The notes beneath the pieces are model-generated. The model was given only the letters and a program-made list of their open reading frames with translations, was not told where the DNA came from and did no database searches. 64,000 bases of DNA from Streptomyces sp. RerS4 (GTDB lineage Bacteria > Actinomycetota > Actinomycetes > Streptomycetales > Streptomycetaceae), in the NCBI RefSeq assembly GCF_023515955.1, contig NZ_CP097322.1, forward strand, positions 992,001 to 1,056,000, in the 5' to 3' direction. Within the stretch, counting starts at the first letter, position 1. The number at the start of each line of letters is the position of its first letter. Of this stretch, positions 23,851 through 33,089 are shown in pieces. Position numbers and translations under genes: made by a program.

Positions 23851-24675
23851 ATGTCGAACCTGTACGTCCACTCGCTCCATGTCCATCCCGTCAAGGCCCT
23901 CGCCGGAACCGCGCCCGACGAGGCGCTCGTGGAGCCTTGGGGGCTGGCCGGTGACCGGCGCTGGGCGGTCGTCGACGTAGAGGGCTCGGTCATCACCCAA
24001 CGCCAGCAGGCGCGGCTGGCGTTGGCCTCGGCGCGACCGCTGGACGGCGGTCGCGTCGCGCTGTCGGCGCCCGGGATGCCCGAGTTGGTGGTGGAGGTCC
24101 CGCAGCCGGGGCCGCTGGAGCCGGTCGTCCTGTTCGGCAAGAAGGTCGAGACCGTCGTCGCGGCGCCGGCCGCCGCCGACTGGTTCAGCGCGTATCTCGG
24201 GCTGCCCGCGCGGCTGGTGCACATGGACGACCCGGCCGTACGCCGCCCCGTGGACCCCACGTACGCGCTGCCCGGTGAGACCGTCAGCCTCGCCGACGCC
24301 TACCCGCTGCTGACGACGACCCTCGCCTCGCTGGACGCCCTCAACACGCTGATCTCCGAGGGCGAGCACCCCGAGGAGGGCCCGCTGCCCATGAACCGGT
24401 TCCGCCCCAATCTGGTGGTGGCCGGGGCCGAGGCGTGGGTGGAGGACGAGTGGCGGCGCATAGCGATCGGCGACGCCGTCTTCCGCGGGGTCCGCGAGTG
24501 CGGTCGCTGCGTCGTGACCACGACCGACCAGCGGACGGCGCAGCGCGGGCGGGAGCCGCTGAAGACCCTGGGCCGGCACCGTCGGATCGGGAAGTCGCTG
24601 GCCTTCGGGCGGCAGCTGGTGCCCGTCACGCTCGGCACGGTGCGGGTCGGCGACGAGGTCCGGATCCTGGAGTAG
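23851..24675 (+). CDS. MOSC domain protein (YcbX/MOSC N-terminal barrel type)
   Basis: 274 residues: an N-terminal beta-barrel region (VHSLHVHPVKALAG, GLAGDRRWAVVD) and a C-terminal MOSC domain with the conserved cysteine in ECGRCVVTTTDQ and the motif NRFRPNLVV. Such proteins bind molybdenum cofactor and reduce N-hydroxylated compounds (YcbX, mARC). A full ferredoxin domain as in YcbX is missing; length matches the short actinobacterial form. ATG 23851 lacks a clear Shine-Dalgarno. The stop lies within a short 13-14-bp repeat block. Confidence 0.9.
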   Translation: MSNLYVHSLHVHPVKALAGTAPDEALVEPWGLAGDRRWAVVDVEGSVITQRQQARLALASARPLDGGRVALSAPGMPELVVEVPQPGPLEPVVLFGKKVETVVAAPAAADWFSAYLGLPARLVHMDDPAVRRPVDPTYALPGETVSLADAYPLLTTTLASLDALNTLISEGEHPEEGPLPMNRFRPNLVVAGAEAWVEDEWRRIAIGDAVFRGVRECGRCVVTTTDQRTAQRGREPLKTLGRHRRIGKSLAFGRQLVPVTLGTVRVGDEVRILE

Positions 24676-24720
24676 CGGCCCGGGGTAGCGGCCTGGAAGT
24701 AGCGGCCTGGAGTAGCGGCG
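24670..24720 (+). repeat. 13-14-bp tandem repeat at the MOSC gene end
   Basis: tagcggcc-type units recur at 24673, 24686, 24700 and 24713, and the first contains the MOSC stop codon. The remaining gap to 24998 (about 280 bp) shows no gene on either strand. Confidence 0.7.
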
Positions 24721-24998
24721 CGGCACCCGGCACGGAGTTCCGGCCTGGAGGAGTGCTCGCGCCCGCCTTGACCACGGCGGGCGGAACAACACCTTCGAGG
24801 GGCTTCCGGTGTCCACTGGAACCAACGGACCGGGCGGGGCCGTTGCTGCATTCAGGACGTGTGATGACCCACCGGAGCCGCGTGCACCGGATCGGGTGAC
24901 AGACGTCCCGCGCGTCCCGGAATGCGCGTCCACCGGGTATGCGGGAGGCTTGGACGCGCAGGCAGACCAGGACTCGCAGCGGCAGGGGGAGCCGGATC

Positions 24999-25610
24999 AT
25001 GCGAACAGCAATGGGTGTGTGGCGGTGGCGGCGCAATCCACTGCGCCGGCGGACCGATCTCTTCGAGGCGTGGGTGGCGTTCGCGGCGCTCGTGTGTGTG
25101 CTGCTGGTGGCTCCGGCCGTGGGTTGGGCCGCGGGCCTGCGGGTGGACGGGACGTTGCAGCGGGCGGCGCAGGAGCAGCGGCACGAGCGGTACCTCGTGC
25201 CGGCCGTGGTGGTGCGGTCCGCCTCGGGTGCGCCGGCCGGCGCGGAGGCCGACGCGTCGGCGCCGCGCCCGTCGCCGGAGCGGACGCGGATCGTCGCCGC
25301 GTGGACGGCTCCCGACGGCAGCAGTCATCAGGGTACGGTCCCGGCGGCGGAGGAACCGCCGCTGCCGGGCGACCGGTTCCGGATATGGACCGACATCCGG
25401 GGTCGGCTCGTGGGGCAGCCCCTCGACCCGTCCTCCGCGTCCTTCCACGCGGGCGTGGCCGGGCTCGCCGCGGCGCTGACGGCGGCGGCGCTGGTGGAGA
25501 CGGTCCGGCGGTTGGTCGTACGACGCCTCATGCATCGGCGGTACATACGGCTGGACCGGGCGTGGGCCGCGGCCGGGCCCGACTGGGGCCGGGCGGACGC
25601 CGGCAGCTGA
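24999..25610 (+). CDS. Rv1733c-like membrane protein
   Basis: 203 residues with the layout of the Rv1733c family: short Arg-rich N-terminus (RWRRNPLRRRTD), a membrane segment at about 24-46, an outer domain of about 100 residues (WTAPDGSSHQG, GDRFRIWTD) and a second membrane segment near 155-175 with an Arg-rich tail. Rv1733c is a dormancy-regulon (DosR) membrane antigen of unknown function in M. tuberculosis; streptomycetes often carry several. ATG 24999 has GGGGGAG at the right distance. Confidence 0.85.
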   Translation: MRTAMGVWRWRRNPLRRRTDLFEAWVAFAALVCVLLVAPAVGWAAGLRVDGTLQRAAQEQRHERYLVPAVVVRSASGAPAGAEADASAPRPSPERTRIVAAWTAPDGSSHQGTVPAAEEPPLPGDRFRIWTDIRGRLVGQPLDPSSASFHAGVAGLAAALTAAALVETVRRLVVRRLMHRRYIRLDRAWAAAGPDWGRADAGS

Positions 25611-25764
25611 CCTGGCCACTCATCGGCCCCGCGCGCGCTACCGTGGACCGAGAGGCCGGTTCGGCCACTTCAGCCGCTGTGGACGGCGTCGGTCGCGGTG
25701 AACGGCTTCGGTCGCTCCGGCCGCTCCCGCAGCGCGAGTACGAGGGTGGGGGCACGACAGCACG

Positions 25765-27423
25765 ATGGCTCAGGGCACGGTCCAGGTGACGCACGGCGGG
25801 GCCTCGCGGTGGCGGCGGCGCTCCGGTGACTATCCGACGCTGAGCGCGGCGCTGGCCGTCGCGGGCGACGGCGACGTGCTGTCGATCGCCCCCGGCACGT
25901 ATCGGGAGAACCTGGTCCTGCGTCATGCCGTCACCCTGCGCGGGCCCGAGGGGGCCGTCGCCGGGTCGGTGCGCATCGCGCCGCTCGACGGGGTGGCGCT
26001 GACGGTGCGCGCTTCGGCGGTGGTACGGGACCTGTACGTGGAGGGGGCGGACGGGGCGGCGCCCGCGCTGCTGGTCGAGGAGGGTTCGCCGGAGCTGACG
26101 GACCTCCGCGTGCACACCCGTTCGTCGTCGGGGATCGAGGTGCGCGGCGGGGCCCGGCCGCTGGTGCGCCGGTGCACGGTGGAGAATCCGGCCGGGGTCG
26201 GGATCTCCGTCCTGGACGGTGGCGGCGGGGTGTTCGAGGAGTGCGAGGTGGTGGCGGCCGGGCAGGCCGGCCTCGCCGTGCGCGGCGGGCACCCCCGGCT
26301 GGAGCGCTGCCGGATCCATCACGCCACGGGTGCGGGGATCACGGTGACGGGCGAGGGCTCGGGGCTGGAGGCGCTGGGCTGCGAGGTGTACGAGATCAAC
26401 GGCGCGGGGGTGCGGATCGCGGCGCGCGGCACGGCGAGCCTCACGGACTGCTCCGTGCACCGGACGTCGGCCGACGGGGTCACCCTCGACACGGACGCCG
26501 TGCTCGGCCTCGCGGGCTGCGACATCCACGACATCCCGGAGAACGCGGTGGACCTGCGCGCCCGTTCGGTGCTGACCCTCAGCCGCACCACCGTGCGCCG
26601 GTTCGGGCGCAACGGGCTGTCGGTGTGGGATCCGGGCACCCGGGTCGAAGCCGAGTCCTGCGAGATCCACGACAGTACGGGGGACTATCCGGCGGTGTGG
26701 ATCAGCGACGGCGCCACGGCCTCCCTGACCTCCTGTCGGGTGCGGGACGTGCCGGACGCGGTGTTCGTGCTGGACCGGGGCTCGCGGGCCGAGGTCGTCG
26801 ACAGCGACCTCTCGCAGGTGCGCAACACCGCCGTGTCGGTGAGCGACGGGGCCACGGCCCGGGTGGCGGACTGTCGCATCCGGGAGGCGGCGACCGGTGC
26901 CTGGTTCCGGGACCACGGGAGCGGCGGCACGGTGACGGATTGCACCATCGACGGCGTGCAGACGGGGGTGATCGTCACCAAGGGGGCCGATCCGGCCCTG
27001 GAGCGGTGCACCGTGACCTCGCCCACCGAGGCCGGTTTCTACGTGTCGGCGGGCGGCAGGGGCACCTTCACGGCCTGCCGGGTGAGCGACAGTTCGGGCT
27101 TCGGGTTCCACGTCATCGACGGCTGCCGCACCGACCTCGCCCGGTGCCACACCGAGCGCTGCGCGCGCGGCGGGTACGAGTTCTCGGAGGACGGGCCGCT
27201 GGCCGAGGGATGCACCTCGGACGGGTCCGGCCCCCGGTTCGCCGCGCAGGCCGCGGGCGCCGCTGCGGCGGGCGCCCGGCGGGCGCGCGCCCGGGAATCC
27301 GTACGGTCACGGCGGCGGGAGGCGCGGCGGCGGACCGGCCGCCGACGTGCCCGCGCCGCGCCCGACCGAGGGGCGGGCCGCGCCGGCCGTCGAGACCCCG
27401 GTGGGGACGCGCGGTGCGGGTGA
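25765..27423 (+). CDS. right-handed parallel beta-helix protein, likely 5' part of a split gene
   Basis: 552 residues as read. Residues about 1-495 are a long series of about 23-residue beta-helix coils (repeats such as G-V-x-V/I-x-D-G and x-L-x-x-C-x-V/I-x-x), like pectate-lyase-type or surface/scaffold proteins; no signal peptide. From about residue 500 the reading turns into an Arg-rich run typical of wrong-frame streptomycete DNA, while the +1 frame continues sensibly (GNPYGHGGG...) into the AAA ATPase at 27347. I read this as a beta-helix-AAA fusion broken by a frameshift at about 27265-27300, either in the genome or in the assembly. ATG 25765 starts the fold at once. Confidence 0.75.
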   Translation: MAQGTVQVTHGGASRWRRRSGDYPTLSAALAVAGDGDVLSIAPGTYRENLVLRHAVTLRGPEGAVAGSVRIAPLDGVALTVRASAVVRDLYVEGADGAAPALLVEEGSPELTDLRVHTRSSSGIEVRGGARPLVRRCTVENPAGVGISVLDGGGGVFEECEVVAAGQAGLAVRGGHPRLERCRIHHATGAGITVTGEGSGLEALGCEVYEINGAGVRIAARGTASLTDCSVHRTSADGVTLDTDAVLGLAGCDIHDIPENAVDLRARSVLTLSRTTVRRFGRNGLSVWDPGTRVEAESCEIHDSTGDYPAVWISDGATASLTSCRVRDVPDAVFVLDRGSRAEVVDSDLSQVRNTAVSVSDGATARVADCRIREAATGAWFRDHGSGGTVTDCTIDGVQTGVIVTKGADPALERCTVTSPTEAGFYVSAGGRGTFTACRVSDSSGFGFHVIDGCRTDLARCHTERCARGGYEFSEDGPLAEGCTSDGSGPRFAAQAAGAAAAGARRARARESVRSRRREARRRTGRRRARAAPDRGAGRAGRRDPGGDARCG

Positions 27424-28261
27424 GGCGCTGGGCCGGCTCGACGCGCTGGTGGGGTTGGACAGCGTCAAACGCGAGGTGCGCGCCCTCACCGACATGATCG
27501 AGGTGGGGCGCAGGCGGCAGCAGGCGGGGCTCAAGGCGGCCTCGGTGCGCCGACACCTGGTGTTCACGGGCGCTCCCGGCACGGGCAAGACCACCGTCGC
27601 CCGGCTCTACGGCGAGATCCTCGCCTCGCTCGGGGTGCTGGAGCGCGGCCACTTGGTGGAGGTGTCCCGGGTGGACCTGGTCGGGGAGCACATCGGCTCC
27701 ACCGCCATCCGTACGCAGGAGGCCTTCGACCGGGCGCGCGGCGGAGTGCTGTTCATCGACGAGGCGTACGCGCTGGCGCCGGAGGATTCGGGGCGGGACT
27801 TCGGGCGCGAGGCGATCGACACGCTGGTGAAGCTGATGGAGGACCACCGGGACGCGGTGGTGGTCATCGTCGCCGGGTACACGGCGGAGATGGACCGGTT
27901 CCTGACGGTCAACCCGGGGGTGGCGTCCCGGTTCTCGCGGACCATCACCTTCGGGGACTACGGGCCCGAGGAACTGCTGCGGATCGTGGAGCAGCAGGCG
28001 GAGGAGCACGAGTACCGGTTGGGCGAGGGCACGGCGGCGGCGCTGCTGGCGTACTTCACGGAGCTGCCCAAGGGACCGGCGTTCGGCAACGGCCGGACCG
28101 CGCGGCAGACGTTCGAGTCGATGGTCGAGCGGCACGCGGGCCGGGTGGCGCAGCTCGCCGATCCGAACACCGACGAGCTCACGCTGCTGTTCCCGGCGGA
28201 CCTGCCGGAGCTGCCGGCACCGACCCCGACCCCGGTGGAGACCGCGGCGGCGCCCTGCTGA
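27347..28261 (+). CDS. AAA ATPase of the CbxX/CfxQ (EccA C-terminal) type, likely 3' part of a split gene
   Basis: 304 residues from GTG 27347: Walker A GAPGTGKT at 75-82, Walker [11 protein letters not shown], sensor region IVAGYT, and arginine-containing SRFSRTI. This module is shared by CbxX/CfxQ Rubisco activases, sporulation SpoVK and the type VII secretion ATPase EccA. No Shine-Dalgarno fits the GTG, and the frame is open well upstream, overlapping the end of the beta-helix frame by 77 nt. It is therefore more likely expressed as the C-terminus of a fused protein of about 830 residues. Confidence 0.8.
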   Translation: MPAPRPTEGRAAPAVETPVGTRGAGEALGRLDALVGLDSVKREVRALTDMIEVGRRRQQAGLKAASVRRHLVFTGAPGTGKTTVARLYGEILASLGVLERGHLVEVSRVDLVGEHIGSTAIRTQEAFDRARGGVLFIDEAYALAPEDSGRDFGREAIDTLVKLMEDHRDAVVVIVAGYTAEMDRFLTVNPGVASRFSRTITFGDYGPEELLRIVEQQAEEHEYRLGEGTAAALLAYFTELPKGPAFGNGRTARQTFESMVERHAGRVAQLADPNTDELTLLFPADLPELPAPTPTPVETAAAPC

Positions 28262-28442
28262 TCCGCCGGCCGGGACGCTCGTCGCGACCGGTCCCGATTC
28301 CCCGTCCCGAGGTGCGGACATCCGACGGCGCGCCGGCTATGGTGACCCGGCACACCGGCACCGCTCACACCGCACCACGCGCACCGACGCCGCTCACGCC
28401 CGCGCCACGCCCACCCGCGCCGCACCCCAAGGGGGTTCCGCC

Positions 28443-28952
28443 ATGGCCCGCCGACTCCGCCCCGTGGACCTGGACTTCGTCGACACCGCTCCCGTGCGCC
28501 TGGAGTTCGACGCCCTCGTCGCCGCCTCCCCCGCGTCCGTGTACCGGGCGCTCGCGGAGGACGTGACGGGGTGGCCGCGGTGGTTTCGCGCCATCACGCT
28601 GGCCCGGCCGACCCACGGCGGCGCGGGCCGGGAGATCCGGCTGATGGGCGGGGTCCGCTTCCGGGAGACCGTCATGGCCGCCGACCCCGGGCGGCGCTAC
28701 GCCTACCGGGTCGACGAGACCAACGTGCCGGGCGTGCGCGCCCTGTTGGAGGACTGGCGGCTCACACCCGAGCCGCACCCGGCGGCCGTCGAGACCGGCA
28801 CCCGCATCCGGTGGGCCTTCACCGCCGACGGCCCGGCCGCGTTCCGCCGGGCGTTGACCGTCGTCCGTCCGGGCCTGGGCCGTTCCTTCCGCACGGCGGT
28901 CCGCACGCTGGACGGCCGGATCTCCGCCGGACGGCGCGAGGCCGAACGGTAG
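28443..28952 (+). CDS. SRPBCC (START-like) family protein
   Basis: 169 residues. The helix-grip pattern is seen: strand with VRLEFDALVAASPASVYRAL, VTGWPRWFRAITLA, central strands (REIRLMGGVRFRETVMAADP, YAYRVDE) and a long C-terminal helix ending in Arg-rich sequence. Such proteins bind lipids or polyketides or act as cyclase-like enzymes; ligand unknown. AAGGGGG before ATG 28443 supports the start. Alone in its orientation after the AAA gene, 181 bp downstream; that gap shows no gene. Confidence 0.85.
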   Translation: MARRLRPVDLDFVDTAPVRLEFDALVAASPASVYRALAEDVTGWPRWFRAITLARPTHGGAGREIRLMGGVRFRETVMAADPGRRYAYRVDETNVPGVRALLEDWRLTPEPHPAAVETGTRIRWAFTADGPAAFRRALTVVRPGLGRSFRTAVRTLDGRISAGRREAER

Positions 28953-28977
28953 GCCGCTCGCGGGCCACCGTCAGGCC

Positions 28978-30126
28978 TCAGGCCGCCGGTTCGGCCCAGG
29001 TTCCCGTCGTCAGCAGCGTCTCGATCGTCTTCGCGTACGGGGTGATGTCGAGGCCCTGCGCGGCGAGCCATTCGTCGGAGTAGTACTTGTCGAGGTAGCG
29101 GTCGCCCGGGTCGCACAGGAGGGTCACGACGCTGCCCGTGCGGCCTTCGGCCACCATCTCCGAGACGATCTTCAGGGCGCTCCACAGGCCCGTGCCGGTG
29201 GAGCCGCCCGCCTTGCGGCCGATGGCCTGTTCGAGGGCGCGGCAGGCGGCGACGCTCGCCGCGTCCGGGACCTTCATCATGCGGTCGATGGCGCCGGGCA
29301 CGAAGCTCGGTTCCATCCGGGGGCGGCCGATGCCCTCGATGCGCGATCCGCAGTCGCTGCTCGCGTGCGGGTCGCCCTGGGTCCAGCCGTCGAAGAAGCA
29401 GGAGTTCTCGGGGTCCGGGACGCAGACGCGGGTGTCGTGCTGCATGTAGTGCACGTAGCGCGCGATGGTCGCGGAGGTGCCGCCGGTGCCGGCGGTCGCG
29501 ACGATCCACGTGGGCTCGGGGTACCGCTCCAGGCGCAGCTGCTGGTAAATCGATTCTGCGATGTTGTTGTTGCCGCGCCAGTCGGTGGCCCGCTCCGCGT
29601 ACGTGAACTGGTCCATGTAGTGGCCGCCGGTGCGGGCGGCGAGGTCGGCGGACTCCTCGTACATCTTCATCGGGTCGTCGACGAAGTGGCACGCGCCGCC
29701 GTGGAACTCGATGAGCCGGCACTTCTCGGGGCTGGTGGTGCGGGGCATGACGGCGATGAACGGGACGCCGATCAGCTTCGCGAAGTAGGCCTCGGAGACG
29801 GCGGTGGAACCGCTGGAGGCCTCGATGACCGGGCGGCCGGGGCGCACCCAGCCGTTGCACAGGGCGTAGAGGAAGAGGGAGCGGGCGAGGCGGTGCTTCA
29901 GGGAGCCCGTCGGGTGCGTGGACTCGTCCTTGAGGTAGAGGTCGATGCCCCATTCCTCGGGGAGGGGGAAGCGCAGCAGATGGGTGTCGGCGGAGCGGTT
30001 GGCGTCCGCCTGGACCTTGCGGACGGCTTCCTTGAGCCAGGCGCGGTAGTCCGCGTCGGAGTGGTCGACGTCGACCGTCGTCACCGCGTTCGAGGCCGTG
30101 TGACCGGTGGTGTCGGTGGTGCTCAT
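28978..30126 (-). CDS. PLP-dependent cysteine synthase-family enzyme, probably L-cysteine desulfhydrase (Cds1-like)
   Basis: 382 residues, fold type II PLP enzyme: Schiff-base lysine K77 in TGSLKHRLA, substrate-loop [12 protein letters not shown] and the Gly-rich phosphate site [11 protein letters not shown]. An extra N-terminal helix region, the [11 protein letters not shown] segment and C-terminal length match M. tuberculosis Cds1 (Rv3684), which degrades cysteine to pyruvate, ammonia and H2S, rather than CysK/CysM. A synthase role cannot be excluded. ATG 30126 has AAGGGAG upstream. It is divergent from an RsbW-like ATPase, with two palindromes in the 198-bp gap. Confidence 0.88.
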   Translation of the reverse strand: MSTTDTTGHTASNAVTTVDVDHSDADYRAWLKEAVRKVQADANRSADTHLLRFPLPEEWGIDLYLKDESTHPTGSLKHRLARSLFLYALCNGWVRPGRPVIEASSGSTAVSEAYFAKLIGVPFIAVMPRTTSPEKCRLIEFHGGACHFVDDPMKMYEESADLAARTGGHYMDQFTYAERATDWRGNNNIAESIYQQLRLERYPEPTWIVATAGTGGTSATIARYVHYMQHDTRVCVPDPENSCFFDGWTQGDPHASSDCGSRIEGIGRPRMEPSFVPGAIDRMMKVPDAASVAACRALEQAIGRKAGGSTGTGLWSALKIVSEMVAEGRTGSVVTLLCDPGDRYLDKYYSDEWLAAQGLDITPYAKTIETLLTTGTWAEPAA

Positions 30127-30188
30127 GCGCCCTGCTCCCTTGAATGTTTCGTGTGCCCCCTCTTTCGAAATGTACCCCCCTCACCTGC

Positions 30189-30200
30189 GCAAACGATTGC
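30189..30200. promoter_or_regulatory. LacI-type palindrome in the cds1 / ATPase divergent region
   Basis: GCAAACGATTGC has GCAA/TTGC arms around a central CG, the usual form of LacI/GalR-family operators. It lies 63 bp upstream of the desulfhydrase ATG. The LacI-family gene at 42413 is 12 kb away, so a link is only a suggestion. Confidence 0.4.
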
Positions 30201-30283
30201 TTTGGGTTTCCATGCGGATCACTTTTGAGCGCGTTCGGTTGCACGGGGAGCGACGGTGGGTGACCCTGGTGGTGCGTCACCGA

Positions 30284-30296
30284 GGGTGCAGCACCC
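30284..30296. promoter_or_regulatory. 13-bp palindrome before the RsbW-like gene
   Basis: GGGTGC-A-GCACCC is a perfect dyad 28 bp before GTG 30325. Possible operator or mRNA leader hairpin. Confidence 0.4.
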
Positions 30297-30324
30297 GTAA
30301 CACTGATGTCGGGGAGTCGCAGCC

Positions 30325-30876
30325 GTGATAAGTCATGCGCGTAGGCACTGCGTCGTGGAACTGCAGGCCTTGCCGGTGCGGATCGGTCAGATCCGCCGGA
30401 TCATTTCCGCACAACTGCGTCACTGGCAGCTCGACCCGCTCATCGACCGGGCCGCGCTGGGCGTGACGGAGCTGCTCAGCAACGTGCACCGCCACGCCCA
30501 GCCCGACAAGGTCTGCCGGGTCGAGATCGAACTGCGCCTCGGACGGGTCACCGTCTCCGTCCACGACAGCGATCCGCGGCTGCCCGTACGGCACGAGCCC
30601 TCGGCCGAGGGCCTGGAGACGTCCGGTCGGGGGCTCGCGCTCGTCGAGGCCGTCAGCGAGGCCTGGGGGGCGCGGCATCTGGAGGACGCGCCGGGCAAGG
30701 TGGTGTGGTTCTCCCTGCGCGCCGCCCCCGTCCCGGCCGCGCCGGCGACGGCGGTCCACATCGACGCCAAGAAGCCCGTACGGGAACCCGCCCGGCCCGT
30801 GCTCACCGCCGTCGACGCGCGGCCCCTCCCGGCAGCCGTGTCGGTATCGGCCTCGGCCGGTACCGGGCCCGGCTGA
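30325..30876 (+). CDS. RsbW-like ATP-binding regulatory protein (HATPase_c)
   Basis: 183 residues. A single GHKL ATPase fold: N-box ELLSNVHRHA, G1-like VHDSDPRLP (the usual DNG is DSD), G2 GRGLALVEAV, then a Pro/Ala-rich tail of about 45 residues. Streptomycetes encode many such small ATPases as anti-sigma factors or partners of anti-anti-sigma proteins. No sigma factor or STAS gene is adjacent, so the partner is unknown. GTG 30325 has GGGGAG upstream. Confidence 0.88.
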   Translation: MISHARRHCVVELQALPVRIGQIRRIISAQLRHWQLDPLIDRAALGVTELLSNVHRHAQPDKVCRVEIELRLGRVTVSVHDSDPRLPVRHEPSAEGLETSGRGLALVEAVSEAWGARHLEDAPGKVVWFSLRAAPVPAAPATAVHIDAKKPVREPARPVLTAVDARPLPAAVSVSASAGTGPG

Positions 30877-30977
30877 CACCCCCGGGCCCCGGGCTCCCCC
30901 GTCCGGGACCCGGCCGGGGGAGCCGGGGCCCGGGGCAAGGGGCAGGGCCGGGGGCAGGCGTTGCCGTCCCGGCGGGC

Positions 30978-32303
30978 TCAGGCCGGCGTGCCCAGCGCCC
31001 CGAGCGGGTCGTCCAGGACCGGCTGCCACGCCAGCTCGGCGGCCCCGACCAGGCTGTTGTGGTCGAGGGTGCACGGCAGGATCGGCACGCCCCCGCTGCG
31101 CCCCCACAGGCTGCGGTCCGCGACCACCGCGCGCAGCCGCTCCGGGTCGGCGTACAGCAGTTCGCGGTGCAGGCCGCCCAGGATGATCCGGTCCGGGTTG
31201 AGGATGTTGACCAGGCCCGCCAGCCCCAGGCCGAGCCGGTCGATGAGTTCCTCGGCGGCCGTCCGTACGGTGGGCCGGGCGTACTCGGTGCGCAGCAGGT
31301 CACGGGCCTGCTGGAGCAGGGACACCTCCGGGCCGGGGGTGCGGCCCGCCGCCGTCAGGAAGGCCAGCGGGTCGGCCTCGACGTCCAGGCAGCCGCGTCC
31401 GCCGCAGTGGCAGGGGCGGCCCTCCGGGTTGACGGTGAGGTGGCCGACCTCCAGGGCCAGGCCGGCGCTGCCGCTGTGCAGGCGGCCGTCCAGGACCAGC
31501 GCCCCGCCGACGCCCCGGTGCCCCGTGGCCACGCACAGCAGGTGCTGGGCGCTGCGGCCGGCGCCGTGCCGGTGCTCGGCGAGCGCGGCCAGGTTGACGT
31601 CGTTGCCGGTCAGGGCGGGTCCGTCGATCCCGGCCGCCTTCACGCGCTCGGCGAAGACGGCCCGTACGGGAGAGCCGGCCGGCCAGGCCAGGTGCAGGGG
31701 GTTGAGGGCCGTGCCCTCGGGTTCCGCGACCGCCGAGGGCACGGCGAGGCCCGCTCCGATGCAGCGCCGCCCGGTCTCGGCCAGCAGCTCCGCGCCGGCC
31801 GCGACGACCGCGTCGAGGACCTGCGCGGGGTCGGCGGAGACGGTCATCTTGCCGGGGGCGGTGGCGACGATCCGCCCTCCGAGGCCGACGAGAGCGGCGC
31901 GGAACCCGTCGGGGTGCACCTGCGCGGCGAGCGCCACCGGGCCGTTCTCCTCGACGGCGAGCCGGTGGGAGGGGCGGCCCTGGGCGCCGCCGGCGCCGCC
32001 GGGGCGGGAGTCGACGCGGATCAGCCCGAGCGCCTCCAGTTCGGCCGCGACGGCTCCGGCGGTGGCGCGGGTGACGCCGAGTTCGGCCGTCAGGACGGCG
32101 CGCGTCGGGGCCCGGCCGGTGTGGACGAGTTCCAGAGCCGGGCCGAGCGCGCCGCGGCCGCGCTCCAGCCGGCTGCGCGCGGAGGCGGCGGAAGCGGCCG
32201 AGGCGCCGGAAGCCGCGGACATCGCGGCCGCCCCGGACCCCGCCGAGCCGGCGGACACCGTGGACACATCCCCGACCCTCGGCGGGGCCCCGTTGCCGTT
32301 CAT
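30978..32303 (-). CDS. ROK-family transcriptional regulator
   Basis: 441 residues: an Ala/Ser-rich start (about 1-50), a winged helix-turn-helix (about 55-110, LELVHTGRAPTRAVLTAELG, VTRATAGAV) and a C-terminal ROK domain with the zinc-type signature HCGGRGCLDVEA and GGALVLDG. These proteins repress sugar uptake or catabolism genes, with a sugar as effector, and lack kinase activity when the catalytic Asp is absent; here GNDVN is retained. No sugar genes are adjacent. ATG 32303 is preceded by GAGG. Confidence 0.9.
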   Translation of the reverse strand: MNGNGAPPRVGDVSTVSAGSAGSGAAAMSAASGASAASAASARSRLERGRGALGPALELVHTGRAPTRAVLTAELGVTRATAGAVAAELEALGLIRVDSRPGGAGGAQGRPSHRLAVEENGPVALAAQVHPDGFRAALVGLGGRIVATAPGKMTVSADPAQVLDAVVAAGAELLAETGRRCIGAGLAVPSAVAEPEGTALNPLHLAWPAGSPVRAVFAERVKAAGIDGPALTGNDVNLAALAEHRHGAGRSAQHLLCVATGHRGVGGALVLDGRLHSGSAGLALEVGHLTVNPEGRPCHCGGRGCLDVEADPLAFLTAAGRTPGPEVSLLQQARDLLRTEYARPTVRTAAEELIDRLGLGLAGLVNILNPDRIILGGLHRELLYADPERLRAVVADRSLWGRSGGVPILPCTLDHNSLVGAAELAWQPVLDDPLGALGTPA

Positions 32304-32390
32304 GACATGGATCCTCGCATGATCGGGACACCGGGGGCGCCGGCGGGCACCGACACGGCACGCCACGGCACGCCGTGCCCTGGGCGTCCC

Positions 32391-33047
32391 CTATGCGTCG
32401 AGTCCGCCCACCCGCAGGGTGACGTTCAGCCGACCGGTCAGGCCGAGGTCCGGCGGCCCGGTGCCGGGCAGCACTTTGGGGACGCCGTGGTGGGCCATCC
32501 GGCTCGGGCCGCCGAACACGAAGAGATCCCCGCTGCGCAGCTCCACGTCCTGGTAGGGCCGGCCGCGCGTGACCGTGTTGCCGAAGCGGAAGACGCAGGA
32601 GTCGCCGAGGCTCAGCGAGACGACCGGGGCCGGGGAGCGCTCGTCGGCGTCGCGGTGCATGCCCATGCGGGAGTCGCCGGCGTAGAAGTTGATCAGGGCG
32701 ATGTCGTACGCGTCCTCGGGCGGCGGGGGCGTCCCGTAGGCGGCGGTGACGGCCTCGCGGCCCAGCTCGGCGAGCCAGGCCGGCATCGGCTTGACGGGGG
32801 CCCCGTCGCCGTCGACGGCGGTGCGCGCGTAGCCGTACGGGTACCAGTGCCGGCCCAGGCAGACCTGCCGGGCGGTCATCGTGCCGCCGCCGGGGGTGTG
32901 GACGGTGCGCAGGCCGGCGGGCGGGCGGGCCCAGGCGCGGCAGGCGTCGAGCAGCTCGTGTTGGCGGCGCGGTCCGAGCCAGTCGGGCAGGTGGACGGCG
33001 CCGGGTGCGATCTCGGTCCGCTCGCGCGGGAAGAGTTCACCGTTCAC
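32391..33047 (-). CDS. alkB: AlkB-type Fe(II)/2-oxoglutarate dioxygenase
   Basis: 218 residues. Iron ligands H131 and D133 (MGMHRDADE) and a third His at 186-187 (MAHHG), with 2-oxoglutarate arginine in RLNVTLR. The enzyme removes methyl adducts such as 1-methyladenine and 3-methylcytosine from nucleic acids by oxidation. GTG 33047 is the best start; GGAGAA is only 2 nt away, so the true start is slightly uncertain. Divergent from the mycothiol-isomerase-like gene, only 42 bp apart. No ada or alkA gene is beside it. Confidence 0.92.
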   Translation of the reverse strand: MNGELFPRERTEIAPGAVHLPDWLGPRRQHELLDACRAWARPPAGLRTVHTPGGGTMTARQVCLGRHWYPYGYARTAVDGDGAPVKPMPAWLAELGREAVTAAYGTPPPPEDAYDIALINFYAGDSRMGMHRDADERSPAPVVSLSLGDSCVFRFGNTVTRGRPYQDVELRSGDLFVFGGPSRMAHHGVPKVLPGTGPPDLGLTGRLNVTLRVGGLDA

Positions 33048-33089
33048 TTCTCCATTGTCCGGCGGGCGGGCGGCCGGCAGACTCGCCGC

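Noticed and set aside
30705..33089. Long plus-strand frame leading into the isomerase-like gene
   Set aside because: Only the last 251 residues from GTG 33090 look like protein; the rest is antisense to ROK and AlkB.
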